DNA of 64,000 nucleotides, taken from assembly GCF_040499845.1 (NCBI RefSeq), contig NZ_CP159342.1:6200001-6264000 (forward strand), read 5' to 3'. The notes below the pieces were generated by a model. That model saw only the letters and a program-made list of their open reading frames with translations. It was not told the DNA's origin and ran no database searches. The stretch comes from Micromonospora sp. CCTCC AA 2012012 (GTDB lineage Bacteria > Actinomycetota > Actinomycetes > Mycobacteriales > Micromonosporaceae). How positions within the stretch are numbered: position 1 is the stretch's first letter; each line of letters opens with the position of its first letter. A program made the position numbers and the translations under genes. Positions 8,730-18,998 of this stretch are shown one piece after another.

Positions 8730-10334
8730 TTACCTGACGGCCTCGATCTTCAGCAGGTTGACCCGGTCGAAGAGATCCATCTCCACGTTCTTGACCTTGG
8801 TCGAGTGACCGAAGTTGTTCTGGCCGAACCGGAGCGGGATCACCGGCATGTCCTCGGCCAGCAGGTCCTCCGCCGCCTGGTACTTCTTGATCGCCTCGTC
8901 CTCGTTCGGGGCCTTGGCGCCCTCGGCGAGGAGCTTGTCGAACTGCGGGTTGCTGTAGCCGTAGTAGTTCGACGAGCCGTTGGTGCTGTACAGCGGGCCC
9001 AGGTAGTTCTCCATGGACGGGTAGTCCATGACCCAGCCCATCCGGAACAGGCCGACCGACTGCTTCTGCTTGACCTTGGTCAGCAGGTCCGCGAACTTCG
9101 GCTCGGCGGTGCCGACGCACTCCACGCCCAGGTTCGCCTTGAGCTGGTTGCAGGTGGCGTCGACCCAGTCCTTGTGGCCGCCGTCGCCGTTGTAGGACAG
9201 CTCGATCTTCTTCGGGCCGCCTGCGGCCTCGTACATCGCCCTGGCCTTGGCCGGGTCGAACTCACCGGCGGCGCCGATGGTGTTCTCCCGGTAGCCGGCG
9301 ACGACCGGGGAGACGAAGGAGCGTGCCGGCTGCTGCGAGTCCTTGAAGATCGACTTGGTGATCTCGTCCCGGTCGATCGCCATCGAGATCGCCTTGCGCA
9401 CCTCGGGCTTGGCGAACTCCTTCTGGAAGGTCGGGATCGCCAGCACCTGGAGCGACGAGGCCGGGCTCTGCTGGAACCGGTCGCCGAGGTCGGTGGCGGC
9501 GGTCGACAGGTTCTCGGTCGGGATCGTCTTGATCACGTCGAGGTTGTCGGAGAGCACGTCCGCGTACGCGGCGGTCGGCTGCTGGTAGATCCGGAACTCG
9601 ACGCCGCCCACCTTCGGCTTCTCGCCGGGGAACGCGTCGTACCGGGTCACCTCGACCTTGGCGTCGTGCTGCCAGGTGCCCTTCATCTTGAACGGGCCCT
9701 GGCCGATCGGGGCCTGCTCGTAGCCGTCCACCAGCACGCCGGGGGCGGAGAAGGCCGCCTTCGGCAGCGGGTAGAAGGCCGTGTAGCCGAGCATCGTCTT
9801 GAACTCGCTGTACGGCTCGGTGAGCGTGACGGTGAAGGTCAGGTCGTCGACCTTCTTCAGCCCGGTCAGCGTCTTCGCCTTCGGCTTCTCGCCCTGGAGG
9901 TTCTCGTACCCGGCGATCTTCTCGAAGAAGTAGCTGGAGTTCTGGCCGTTGGGGGCGTACGCGCCGTAGTTCCAGGCGTCCAGGTAGCTGTCGGCGGTGA
10001 CCTTCTCGCCGTTGTGGAAGGTGTAGCCGTCCTTCAGCTTGATCGTCCAGACCTTGTTGTCCGACGACGTCACCGACTGGGCCGCCACCTCGTGGGGCTT
10101 GTTCGCCTCGTCGTAGTCGACCAGCGGGCTGAACAGGGCGGAGAGCACCTGCGAGCCGCTCGTCTCGTTGGTGTTGGTCGGCACCAGGTGCTGCGGCTCG
10201 GCGATCTCGATCCGCACGGCCGCGTTGGGGTCGCTCTGACCGGATCCGCCGTCGCCGCCCGAGCCGCAGGCCACCAGGCCCAGGGTCACCGCGAGCGGGA
10301 GAGCGGTCCAGGCGGCGAGCCTACGAACACGCAT
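8730..10334 (-). CDS. oppA: Peptide ABC transporter substrate-binding lipoprotein (OppA/DppA)
   Basis: A 534-residue family 5 extracellular solute-binding protein. Residues 1-23 form a lipoprotein signal with the lipobox LGLVAC, followed by a Gly/Ser linker. The body contains the SBP_bac_5 landmarks DGYTFHNGEKVTADSY and PEVRKAISMAIDRDEI. The ATG at 10334 follows GAGGAG five bases upstream. It is the first gene of the minus-strand importer operon and should deliver oligopeptides to the OppB/OppC-type channel from the outer face of the membrane. Confidence 0.92.
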   Translation of the reverse strand: MRVRRLAAWTALPLAVTLGLVACGSGGDGGSGQSDPNAAVRIEIAEPQHLVPTNTNETSGSQVLSALFSPLVDYDEANKPHEVAAQSVTSSDNKVWTIKLKDGYTFHNGEKVTADSYLDAWNYGAYAPNGQNSSYFFEKIAGYENLQGEKPKAKTLTGLKKVDDLTFTVTLTEPYSEFKTMLGYTAFYPLPKAAFSAPGVLVDGYEQAPIGQGPFKMKGTWQHDAKVEVTRYDAFPGEKPKVGGVEFRIYQQPTAAYADVLSDNLDVIKTIPTENLSTAATDLGDRFQQSPASSLQVLAIPTFQKEFAKPEVRKAISMAIDRDEITKSIFKDSQQPARSFVSPVVAGYRENTIGAAGEFDPAKARAMYEAAGGPKKIELSYNGDGGHKDWVDATCNQLKANLGVECVGTAEPKFADLLTKVKQKQSVGLFRMGWVMDYPSMENYLGPLYSTNGSSNYYGYSNPQFDKLLAEGAKAPNEDEAIKKYQAAEDLLAEDMPVIPLRFGQNNFGHSTKVKNVEMDLFDRVNLLKIEAVR

Positions 10335-10748
10335 TGAGTCTCCTCATCTCCATCACGCTGCGCAGTCAGGCCCGGCGTTGGGTGACTCTGCGCAACCGGC
10401 GGCAACCGTAGGTCGTCGGGGTGGCATTCGGCAACGAGAGCGTTGCGATGGGGTAACGGATGACCCACCCCGGTCTTGTCGGCCGTCTCGGCGTCTGCTA
10501 TCAGGGAAGCTCGAAATCCCTGCTCAGACGCCGTCGGCGCGACCTCCTGCCGGTCCTCTGGGGGACTTGTGCGTCGACCGGGTCCTTCTCCCCGGCCTGT
10601 CCGGTCTGTGCCGCTTCATGATCGGCTGTCCGGGCCGCCCTGTGGTGCAGCCCACAAGGTGTCACTCTCGGTGAATAAACCCACGTAACGGAAAGTCACG
10701 GTACGACGTCGTCGGATCGGCGGCCCTCCGCCGTGAGACGATTCAGGC
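10335..10748. other. Divergent intergenic region between oppA- and folD-type genes
   Basis: This 414-bp gap holds the oppA leader and candidate promoter on the left. On the right a GACGAT hexamer at 10737-10742 stands six bases before the folD GTG, consistent with leaderless transcription. Short open frames in between have no ribosome binding site or coding-like codon usage. I see no RNA gene or repeat in the middle. Confidence 0.5.
10405..10434 (-). promoter_or_regulatory. Candidate promoter for the peptide-importer operon
   Basis: On the minus strand TTGCCG (10434-10429), an 18-bp spacer and TACGGT (10410-10405) stand about 70 bp before the oppA-type ATG. An inverted repeat GCAACG-agag-CGTTGC (10431-10446) overlaps the -35 element and could be an operator. 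This rests on pattern only. Confidence 0.4.
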
Positions 10749-11609
10749 GTGACGGTGACGATCCTGGACGGCAAGGCGACCGCGGCGGAGATCAAGGACG
10801 AGCTGCGGGTGCGGGTCAAGGCACTGGCGGAGCGCGGCATCACCCCCGGACTGGGCACGGTCCTGGTCGGCGCCGATCCCGGCTCCCAGGCGTACGTCAA
10901 CGGCAAGCACCGCGACTGCGCCGAGGTGGGCATCGCCTCGATCCGGCGTGAGCTGCCCGCCGACGCCACCCAGGAGCAGGTCGACGCCGTGCTCGCCGAG
11001 CTGAACGCCGACCCGGCCTGCCACGGCTACATCGTGCAGCTCCCGCTCCCGGCCCACCTCGACACCCAGCGCGCGCTGGAGATGATCGACCCGGACAAGG
11101 ACGCCGACGGGTTGCACCCGGTCAACCTGGGCCGCCTCGTCCTCGGCTACGACGGTCCGCTGCCCTGCACCCCGCGCGGCATCGTCGAGCTGCTCCGCCG
11201 GTACGACGTGCCGCTGCGCGGGGCGCGGGTGGCGGTGGTCGGCCGGGGCAACACCGTGGGCCGCCCGCTCGGCCTGCTGCTCACCCGGCGCAGCGAGAAC
11301 GCCACCGTGACCCTCTGCCACACCGGCACCCTCGACCTCGCCTCGCACACCCGGGCCGCCGAGATCGTCATCGTCGCGGCCGGCGTGCCGGGCCTGCTCA
11401 CCGCCGACATGGTCACCCCCGGCGCGACGGTGGTGGACGTCGGCATCACCCGGGTCATCGGGGCGGACGGCAAGGGCCGCTACACCGGTGACGTGGACCC
11501 CGAGGTGCGGGAGGTGGCCGGGCGGCTGGTGCCGATGCCCGGCGGCGTCGGGCCGATGACCCGGGCCATGCTGCTGACCAACGTGGTGGAGCGCGCCGAG
11601 CGCGGCTGA
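10749..11609 (+). CDS. folD: Methylenetetrahydrofolate dehydrogenase/cyclohydrolase
   Basis: This 286-residue cytoplasmic enzyme interconverts 5,10-methylene-, methenyl- and 10-formyl-tetrahydrofolate for one-carbon metabolism. The FolD signatures are present: [13 protein letters not shown] with the catalytic Lys, the GYIVQLPLP region, [23 protein letters not shown], the cofactor loop [11 protein letters not shown] and the C-terminal [17 protein letters not shown]. Length and motif order match the family. GTG 10749 begins directly after a probable -10 element, so the mRNA is probably leaderless. Confidence 0.96.
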   Translation: MTVTILDGKATAAEIKDELRVRVKALAERGITPGLGTVLVGADPGSQAYVNGKHRDCAEVGIASIRRELPADATQEQVDAVLAELNADPACHGYIVQLPLPAHLDTQRALEMIDPDKDADGLHPVNLGRLVLGYDGPLPCTPRGIVELLRRYDVPLRGARVAVVGRGNTVGRPLGLLLTRRSENATVTLCHTGTLDLASHTRAAEIVIVAAGVPGLLTADMVTPGATVVDVGITRVIGADGKGRYTGDVDPEVREVAGRLVPMPGGVGPMTRAMLLTNVVERAERG

Positions 11610-11734
11610 ACCGGCGAACCGGGCGGCGGTGACGTTCGCCCCATCCCGGCGATGGCCGCCGCCCCTGGCCGGTTCGGTGCCAGGATGACTGATACGGTCC
11701 GGAAAACCGACTGGTATCAGGGAGTGGGACGACC

Positions 11735-12685
11735 ATGGGTAAGAAGGTCACTGTCGTCGGGGCCGGCTTCTACGGCTCCACCACCGCACAGCGCCTGGCC
11801 GAGTACGACGTCTTCGAGACCGTCGTCCTCACCGACATCGTCGAGGGGAAGCCGGCGGGCATCGCGCTCGACCTCAACCAGTCCCGCCCGGTCGAGGGCT
11901 TCGAGACCAAGGTCGTCGGCGTCACCACCGGCCCGAACGGCGAGGGCTACGAGGCCATCGAGGGCTCCGACGTGGTCGTCATCACCGCCGGCCTGCCGCG
12001 CAAGCCGGGCATGAGCCGGATGGACCTGCTGGAGACGAACGCCAAGATCGTCCGCCAGGTCGCCGAGAACGTCGCCAAGTACGCCCCCAACGCCGTCGTC
12101 ATCGTCGTGTCCAACCCGCTCGACGAGATGACCGCGCTGGCCCAGCTCGCCACCCAGTTCCCCAAGAACCGGGTGCTCGGCCAGGCCGGCATGCTGGACA
12201 CCGCCCGGTTCACCAACTTCGTCGCCGAGGCGCTGAACGTACCGGTGAAGTCGGTGAAGACGCTGACCCTCGGCTCGCACGGCGACACCATGGTCCCGGT
12301 GCCCTCCCAGAGCACCGTCAACGGCAAGCCGCTGCGCGAGGCGATGCCGGCCGAGCAGATCGAGGAGCTGGTCGTCCGGACCCGCAACGGTGGCGCCGAG
12401 GTCGTCGCGCTGCTGAAGACCGGCTCGGCGTACTATGCCCCGTCGGCCGCCGCCGCCCGGATGGCGAAGGCCGTCGCGGAGGACTCCGGCGAGGTCATGC
12501 CGGTCTGCGCCTGGGTCGACGGCGAGTACGGCATCTCCGGCGTCTACCTGGGCGTCGAGGCCCAGATCGGCGCCGAGGGCATCAAGCGCGTGGTCGAGAC
12601 CGACCTGGACGCCGACGAGCTGGCCAGCCTCAAGGAGGCCGCCGAGGCCGTCCGCGCCAAGCAGGCCGACGTCGCCAACATGTGA
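11735..12685 (+). CDS. mdh: Malate dehydrogenase (LDH-like type)
   Basis: A 316-residue NAD-dependent malate dehydrogenase of the LDH-like branch, acting in the TCA cycle. Seen are the N-terminal dinucleotide-binding GAGFYGSTTA, the substrate-loop region AGLPRKPGMSRMDLL, the motif VSNPLDEMT, LGQAGMLDTARF and the catalytic-His region TLGSHGDTMVP. The ATG follows GGGAG. It is followed by a perfect terminator hairpin, and icd lies about 1.1 kb away, separated by a minus-strand gene, so the two TCA genes are neighbours but not one operon. Confidence 0.95.
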   Translation: MGKKVTVVGAGFYGSTTAQRLAEYDVFETVVLTDIVEGKPAGIALDLNQSRPVEGFETKVVGVTTGPNGEGYEAIEGSDVVVITAGLPRKPGMSRMDLLETNAKIVRQVAENVAKYAPNAVVIVVSNPLDEMTALAQLATQFPKNRVLGQAGMLDTARFTNFVAEALNVPVKSVKTLTLGSHGDTMVPVPSQSTVNGKPLREAMPAEQIEELVVRTRNGGAEVVALLKTGSAYYAPSAAAARMAKAVAEDSGEVMPVCAWVDGEYGISGVYLGVEAQIGAEGIKRVVETDLDADELASLKEAAEAVRAKQADVANM

Positions 12686-12701
12686 CCTGAGAACCACCGC
12701 C

Positions 12702-12737
12702 GGAAGGGCGGGCCGGCTCCCGCCGGCCCGCCCTTCC
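12702..12737 (+). terminator. Terminator after mdh
   Basis: A perfect 16-bp inverted repeat (12702-12717 with 12722-12737) surrounds a TCCC loop, 16 bases after the mdh stop. Confidence 0.8.
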
Positions 12738-12769
12738 GCCTTCCCTCCACCCCACCCTCGCCCCGCCTC

Positions 12770-12829
12770 GTTGATCATGAAGTTAGTGTCGATGTGGAGA
12801 TCATCTTTGACGCTAACTTCATGATCAAC
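12770..12829. repeat. Palindromic repeat element, copy 1 (intergenic)
   Basis: A 21-bp arm (12770-12790, beginning GTTGATCATGAAGTTAG) is mirrored at 12809-12829 with a single mismatch around an 18-nt spacer. The left flank is C-rich and the right flank G-rich, so the imperfect palindrome extends outward. A second copy with the same architecture is at 32106-32165. Arm positions 9, 12 and 16 differ between the copies, but each change is mirrored in both arms of the same copy. This points to selection on, or copying of, the hairpin structure. Confidence 0.75.
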
Positions 12830-12867
12830 AGGGTCGGGCGGGGTGCGGGGGAGGGGGAGGGGGAGGG

Positions 12868-13677
12868 TTAGAGGGGGGTGAAGGGGGTGCTCAGGTGGGG
12901 GGTGGCCAGGTGGGTGGGGATGGGGCCGGTGGCCAGGGTGTGCAGGAGGTGGGTGCGCGAGGTGCGGGCCGCCAGGGGGTCCATCTCGTGGGCGTACGCG
13001 AGGGTGGGGTCGAGCAGCTGCACCGCGTGGACCAGCAGGTCGCCGGTGACCAGGAGGCGTTCGTCGCCGCCGTCGACCAGCACGCACTGGTGGCCGGGGG
13101 TGTGGCCGGGGGTGCTCAGGGCGCGTACGCCGGGGGTGAGGTCGGTGTCGCCGTCGACCACCCGGAGCTGGCCGGCGGCGCGCAACGGCGCGACCAGGCC
13201 GGCCGGCAGCCCTGGGTTGATCGACTCCATCGCGTCCAGCTCGGCCCGCTGCACCAGGTAGTCGGCGTTCGGGAACCAGGGGCGGCCGGGAGTTCCGGTG
13301 ACCGCCCAGCCGATGTGGTCGCTGTGCAGGTGGGTGAGGACGACGGTGCGGACGTCGGCGGGGTCGATGCCCGCGGCGGCCAGCTCGTCCGGCAGCCGGC
13401 CCGGCACCGGTGCCCAGCCTGCGGCGAGGGAGTCGGCCGGGCCGATCCCGGCGTCGACCAGGGTGACCGGCCCGTCCCCGGTACGCAGGGCGAAGCTGCG
13501 GAACGGCAGCCACCAGCGCCCGTCGGCGGTGACCGAGGCGGGATCCCGGCGGTCCGCCTCCCGCCAGAGCGCGTCCGTGGCGTCCGGGAACGCCGTCGCG
13601 CGGGGCTGGAAGAACGGCCCCTCACCGTCGGTGAGCGCGGTGACCGTGATAGACCCGAGGGTGCGGCTCAGTGGCAT
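12868..13677 (-). CDS. MBL-fold metallohydrolase
   Basis: A 269-residue metallo-beta-lactamase-fold protein. The zinc-binding motif THLHSDHIGW is followed by STPGHTPGHQCVL and LLVTGDLLVHAVQ, giving the HxHxDH, His and Asp ligands of the superfamily. The spacing resembles the AHL-lactonase/glyoxalase-like group, but the substrate is unknown. ATG 13677 (MPLSRTLGSITVT) fits the usual domain start; the frame is open upstream without a ribosome binding site. Its last codons lie in the G-rich flank of palindromic repeat copy 1, so the C-terminus may have been altered by the element. Confidence 0.85.
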   Translation of the reverse strand: MPLSRTLGSITVTALTDGEGPFFQPRATAFPDATDALWREADRRDPASVTADGRWWLPFRSFALRTGDGPVTLVDAGIGPADSLAAGWAPVPGRLPDELAAAGIDPADVRTVVLTHLHSDHIGWAVTGTPGRPWFPNADYLVQRAELDAMESINPGLPAGLVAPLRAAGQLRVVDGDTDLTPGVRALSTPGHTPGHQCVLVDGGDERLLVTGDLLVHAVQLLDPTLAYAHEMDPLAARTSRTHLLHTLATGPIPTHLATPHLSTPFTPL

Positions 13678-13811
13678 CGGACGATGGTGCCAGTGATTCC
13701 CAGGTCGGTCGCCCGGGTTTCCCACCCACCGAGGCCGACTGGGGGGTGCCGGCCCGTTTCCAGTACGCTCGTACTGCTTGAGCACGTGTCCCCCGAGAGG
13801 AGCGCCGGCCG

Positions 13812-15029
13812 ATGGCGAAGATCAAGGTAAACAACCCGGTCGTGGAGATCGACGGCGACGAGATGACCCGGATCATCTGGAAGCAGATCCGGGAGCAGCT
13901 GATCCTGCCCTACCTCGACGTCGACCTGCACTACTACGACCTGTCGATCGAGAACCGCGACGCGACCGACGACCAGGTCACCGTCGACGCCGCCAACGCC
14001 ATCAAGGAGCACGGCGTCGGCGTCAAGTGCGCCACCATCACCCCCGACGAGGCCCGCGTCGAGGAGTTCGGCCTGAAGAAGATGTGGCGGTCGCCGAACG
14101 GCACCATCCGCAACATCCTCGGCGGCGTCGTGTTCCGCGAGCCGATCATCATGTCCAACGTGCCGCGGCTCGTCCCCGGCTGGACCAAGCCGATCGTCAT
14201 CGGCCGGCACGCCCACGGTGACCAGTACAAGGCCACCGACTTCGTCGTCCCCGGCCCGGGCAAGGTGACCATCACCTACACCCCGGCCGACGGCGGCGCC
14301 CCGATGGAGATGGAGGTCGCCAACTTCCCCGGCGGCGGCATCGCCATGGGCATGTACAACTACGACGAGTCGATCCGGGACTTCGCCCGCGCCTCGTTCC
14401 GGTACGGGCTGGACCGTAAGTACCCGGTCTACCTGTCCACCAAGAACACCATCCTCAAGGCGTACGACGGCCGGTTCAAGGACCTCTTCGCCGAGGTCTT
14501 CGAGGCCGAGTTCAAGGCCGACTTCGCCGCCGCCGGCATCACCTACGAGCACCGGCTCATCGACGACATGGTCGCCGCCGCGCTCAAGTGGGAGGGCGGC
14601 TACGTCTGGGCCTGCAAGAACTACGACGGTGACGTGCAGTCCGACACCGTCGCGCAGGGCTTCGGCTCGCTCGGCCTGATGACGTCGGTCCTGCTCTCCC
14701 CGGACGGCCGTACCGTCGAGGCGGAGGCCGCGCACGGCACCGTCACCCGGCACTACCGGCAGTGGCAGAAGGGCGAGAAGACCTCGACCAACCCGATCGC
14801 CTCGATCTACGCCTGGACCCGGGGCCTGGCCCACCGGGGCAAGCTGGACGGCACCCCGGCGGTCACCGAGTTCGCCAACACCCTGGAGCAGGTCATCGTC
14901 GACACCGTCGAGGGCGGCCAGATGACCAAGGACCTCGCGCTGCTCATCTCGCGGGACGCCCCGTGGCTGACCACCGACGAGTTCATGAACGCGCTCGACG
15001 AGAACCTGGCTCGCCGGATCAACGCCTGA
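13812..15029 (+). CDS. icd: Isocitrate dehydrogenase, NADP-dependent
   Basis: This 405-residue protein matches the eukaryote-like dimeric NADP-IDH type seen in many actinobacteria. Evidence includes the start [19 protein letters not shown], the substrate loop [31 protein letters not shown] with the metal-binding aspartates, and the cofactor region [11 protein letters not shown]. It oxidises isocitrate to 2-oxoglutarate with NADPH formation. The ATG follows a GAGAGGAG-type ribosome binding site. A hairpin terminator lies about 20 bp after the stop. Confidence 0.96.
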   Translation: MAKIKVNNPVVEIDGDEMTRIIWKQIREQLILPYLDVDLHYYDLSIENRDATDDQVTVDAANAIKEHGVGVKCATITPDEARVEEFGLKKMWRSPNGTIRNILGGVVFREPIIMSNVPRLVPGWTKPIVIGRHAHGDQYKATDFVVPGPGKVTITYTPADGGAPMEMEVANFPGGGIAMGMYNYDESIRDFARASFRYGLDRKYPVYLSTKNTILKAYDGRFKDLFAEVFEAEFKADFAAAGITYEHRLIDDMVAAALKWEGGYVWACKNYDGDVQSDTVAQGFGSLGLMTSVLLSPDGRTVEAEAAHGTVTRHYRQWQKGEKTSTNPIASIYAWTRGLAHRGKLDGTPAVTEFANTLEQVIVDTVEGGQMTKDLALLISRDAPWLTTDEFMNALDENLARRINA

Positions 15030-15051
15030 TTCCGTACCGCGTCACCCGACC

Positions 15052-15079
15052 GAGCCCGCCGGCACCCGCCGGCGGGCTC
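15052..15079 (+). terminator. Terminator after icd
   Basis: A perfect 12-bp inverted repeat with a 4-nt loop, 22 bases after the icd stop codon. Confidence 0.7.
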
Positions 15080-15263
15080 CGTCGTCTCCGCGCCGGTGGG
15101 GTGGCCCGTGGGGTGGGCGCGTCACCCGGGCCGGGGCGGGTCGTTGAGCAGGGTGGACGTGATGCCAGTCGCGTCCAGGAAGGTTGACCGCGGTCGCCTC
15201 GCGGCACGAGTGCCGATCAGCCAGCCTTCCCGGCTGTCGCACACAGCCAGCCGTCCCTTCCCT

Positions 15264-15291
15264 GCGGGGGGCCCTGTCCCGGGCCCCCCGC
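15264..15291 (-). terminator. Terminator after galT
   Basis: A perfect 11-bp GC-only stem with a 6-nt loop (15275-15280), located 37 bp beyond the galT-type stop in the minus-strand direction. Confidence 0.65.
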
Positions 15292-15328
15292 GCCCTGTCC
15301 GGGACGTCCCGACCGGGCGCCGCTGTGG

Positions 15329-16398
<1,070 letters not shown>

Positions 16399-16402
<4 letters not shown>

Positions 16403-17199
16403 TCCGCCTCCTCCGTGGCCCGCCCGGTGCCGGACACGACCACCAGTTCGCCCACCTTCTCGTCGAGTACCCGCCGTGCGTCCGGTGCCAACTGGTCGTC
16501 CGTGACGAGCACGTCCGCGGCGGCCAGGGGAACGATGGAGGAGATCCCCACCGTGCCCCACTTGGTGTGGTCGGCGAGCACCACCAGCCGGTCGGCCGCC
16601 GCCACCAGCGCCCGGTCGGTGTCCGCCTCCATCAGGTTCGGCGTGGTGAAGCCGGCGCGCTCGCTGATCCCGTGCACGCCGAGGAAGAGCACGTCCAGGT
16701 GGAGGGCGTCGATGGCCGCGACGGCCAGCGGCCCGACCAGCGCGTCGGACGGTGTGCGGACGCCGCCGGTGAGCACCACGGTCTGGTCCGGGCCGCCCCC
16801 GACGTGCAGGATCTCGGCGACCGGCAGGGAGTTGGTCACCACGGTCAGGCCGGGCACGTCGACCAGCCGGCGGGCCAGCTCGGCGGTGGTGGTGCCGGCC
16901 GAGAGGGCGATCGCCGCGCCGGGGCGGACCAGTTGGGCCGCGCGGGCCGCGATCGCCGCCTTCTCCGCGGACTGTCGCACCGACTTGGCCCGGAAGCCCG
17001 GCTCGTCGGTGGAGCCGGGGCCGGCGAGGGTCGCCCCGCCGTGCACCTTTGCCAGCAGGCCCTGCTCGTGCAGCGTCTCCAGGTCGCGCCGGATGGTCAT
17101 GTCGGAGACGCCGAACTCGGCGGCCAGTTCGGTCACCCGCACCCCGCCCTCGGTGCGGACCCGGTCCAGGATGGCCGCCTGCCGCTGTCGCGCCAGCAT
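16399..17199 (-). CDS. DeoR-family transcriptional regulator of the galT operon
   Basis: A 266-residue DeoR-type repressor. It has an N-terminal helix-turn-helix (RQAAILDRVRTEGGVRVTELA followed by EFGVSDMTIRRDL) and a DeoRC sensor domain with SAGTTTAELARRL, VTNSLPVAEIL, GVHGISERAGFTTPN and VLADHTKWG. Sugar phosphates are the usual effectors. ATG 17199 follows a GGGAGG; earlier TTG codons are open but lack a ribosome binding site. An inverted repeat just upstream (17248-17269) is a plausible autoregulatory operator. Confidence 0.9.
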
Positions 17200-17247
17200 C
17201 CGCCGAACCTCCCGGGAGTCCGCGACCACGTGCCCACGAGGTCGAAC

Positions 17248-17269
17248 GTGTTCCAACAAAGATGAACAC
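17248..17269. promoter_or_regulatory. Candidate DeoR operator
   Basis: The inverted repeat GTGTTC-N10-GAACAC lies about 50 bp upstream of the deoR-type start in a locally A-rich stretch (CAACAAAGATGAACA) that resembles DeoR-type sites. The leftmost half also forms GAACGTGTTC with its flank. Confidence 0.45.
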
Positions 17270-17314
17270 TAGCGCGCAGGAAGGCACGGGGGAAGGAACA
17301 GCGGGGGAAAACGG

Positions 17315-17346
17315 CGACGCCGCCACCCGGCCGGGCGGCGGCGTCG
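17315..17346 (-). terminator. Terminator after the APS-kinase fusion gene
   Basis: A perfect 10-bp inverted repeat (17315-17324 with 17337-17346) is followed on the minus strand by GTTTTCCCCC. The T-tract makes this a good intrinsic terminator, 12 bp after the stop at 17359. Confidence 0.7.
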
Positions 17347-17358
17347 CGGCGGAGCGGA

Positions 17359-18888
17359 TCAGGCGGACTGGAGGCGAGGCTCCACCCAGCCGGTCTCGGT
17401 CAGGTGACCCACCACGAGCTGGACCGCCTCGTCGATGGTCATGTCGGTGGTGTCCACCACCAGATCAGCGTCGGTCGGCTCCTCGTACGGGTCGTCGATG
17501 CCGGTCATCCCGGTGAGCAGACCGGCCCGGGCCCGCGCGTACAGGCCCTTGCGGTCGCGCTGCTCGCACACCTCCAGCGGGGTGGCGACGTGGACCAGCA
17601 GGAAGCCCGCCCCGGCGGCGTGGGCCATCTCCCGGGCGGTCGCCCGGGCGGCCGCGTACGGGGCGATCGGGCAGCAGATGCCCACCCCCCGGTGCCGGGC
17701 GATCTCGGCGGCCACCCAGCCGATCCGGCGCACGTTGAGATCCCGGTCGGCCTTGCTGAAGGTCAGCCCGGCGGAGAGCTCCCGGCGCACCACGTCCCCG
17801 TCCAGCAGGGTGATCGTCCGGTCGCCGCCCTCGCGCAGCGCGTCGGCCAGACCGCGGGCGATGGTCGACTTGCCGGACCCGGAGAGGCCGGTCAGGAAGA
17901 CCACCAGGCCCCGGTGCCGGCGCGGCGGACGGGCCCGGGCCAGCTCCTTCGCCACCGCCGGCGGGGTGTGCCACTCGGGCAGCGGGAAGCCCCGGTCCAG
18001 CAGGTCGTCGATCTCCGCCTGGCTCAGCGCCAGCCGGCGGTTGCGCGGCGGGATGTCCTCCCGCCAGCGCCACTGCCCGTCCCGGTTGTCGTAGGCCAGC
18101 TCGCGGGGCACCAGCACCCGCAGGCCCGCGCCGGAGAGGACGTCGGTGGTGGAGAGTAGATGGGTCACCCCGTACGCGGCGGCGATCCGGGCCCGCAGCA
18201 GCGCGTCGCTGATCTCGTCGCGGCGACGGACCAGCGGCACCGCCACCAGGGTCGCCGGGGGCATCCGGTCGCGGGCGGCGAAGACGCTGCGGACCAGCGC
18301 CTCCGCGGGCAGCCCGTCGACCCCGTCCTCGCCAACCGGGATCATCACCAGCAGGTGCGCGCCGAGCGTCCGGGCGGCGTGCGCGATCTGCGCGAGCTGC
18401 GGCCGGTGCAGCGGACGGTCGGCGAAGACGCCGAGCACCCGGCCCGGGGGCAGCAGCCCGCGGACGTCGTCCGGGCTGCGCCGCAGCCGCTGGAACGGCC
18501 CGTGCCCACCGTCGCCGAGCCGGCGGACCGGCCCACCGAGCCCGACCACGCCCTCGCGTACCGGCCAGCGGTCGGTCACGTCCATGGCCGCGACCGGGGC
18601 GCCCTCGCCGTCGGTCAGCACCAGGGCCCGACGCGCCGGATCGTCCGGGTCGAGGCCGTCGGCGAGCGCCGCCGGCACCTGGAGGGTCACCGGCACCGGC
18701 CACGACGTGCCGTCCGCCAACCGGCCGCGCCGGCTCAGCGCGGTGAGGTCGGCGCGGGTCATGAAGCCGGTCAGCGGGGCGTACGCCCCGGTCAGCAGCA
18801 ACTCCAGATCGGCCAGTTCACCGGTGCGGGGCGCGTATGCCGGCGCGTCCCGCAAGACATCCTCGGGCAGCACCCACCCGTTGTTCAT
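17359..18888 (-). CDS. cysC: APS kinase fused to a degenerate ATP-sulfurylase-like domain
   Basis: The protein has 509 residues. The C-terminal part (about 327-500) is a complete adenylylsulfate kinase with P-loop GLSGSGKST (334-342), DGDVVRRELSAGLTFSKADRDLN and GICCPIAPYAAAR; it makes PAPS from APS. The N-terminal part (1-320) is related to ATP sulfurylase but has lost both catalytic signatures. The region expected to read (Q)xRNPxHxGH is FADRPLHRPQLAQ (155-167), and the GRDHAG position reads STTDVLSG (246-253). It is therefore likely non-catalytic or altered. The order (sulfurylase-like then kinase) matches known SAT-APSK fusions. No cysD/cysN genes are nearby. Confidence 0.85.
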   Translation of the reverse strand: MNNGWVLPEDVLRDAPAYAPRTGELADLELLLTGAYAPLTGFMTRADLTALSRRGRLADGTSWPVPVTLQVPAALADGLDPDDPARRALVLTDGEGAPVAAMDVTDRWPVREGVVGLGGPVRRLGDGGHGPFQRLRRSPDDVRGLLPPGRVLGVFADRPLHRPQLAQIAHAARTLGAHLLVMIPVGEDGVDGLPAEALVRSVFAARDRMPPATLVAVPLVRRRDEISDALLRARIAAAYGVTHLLSTTDVLSGAGLRVLVPRELAYDNRDGQWRWREDIPPRNRRLALSQAEIDDLLDRGFPLPEWHTPPAVAKELARARPPRRHRGLVVFLTGLSGSGKSTIARGLADALREGGDRTITLLDGDVVRRELSAGLTFSKADRDLNVRRIGWVAAEIARHRGVGICCPIAPYAAARATAREMAHAAGAGFLLVHVATPLEVCEQRDRKGLYARARAGLLTGMTGIDDPYEEPTDADLVVDTTDMTIDEAVQLVVGHLTETGWVEPRLQSA

Positions 18889-18998
18889 CGAACCCCCAAC
18901 TCACCGGCCGGCCCACAGTTTCGCAGCCCACCGCCGATCGGTCGAGAGCGCCACTCCACCTCCCGGCCACCGGGCGTTCGCCGCCGGTGCCGTCGGGC

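Larger units (their letters stand above)
15030..15328. other. Convergent intergenic region between icd and galT
   Basis: The gap of 299 bp separates two converging genes. It holds one hairpin near each end: 15052-15063 paired with 15068-15079 after icd, and 15264-15274 paired with 15281-15291 after the galT-type gene. The roughly 180 bp between them shows no convincing gene. Confidence 0.6.

Noticed and set aside
10476..10688. Short open frame between the oppA- and folD-type genes
   Set aside because: No ribosome binding site, no coding-like third-position bias and no family resemblance.
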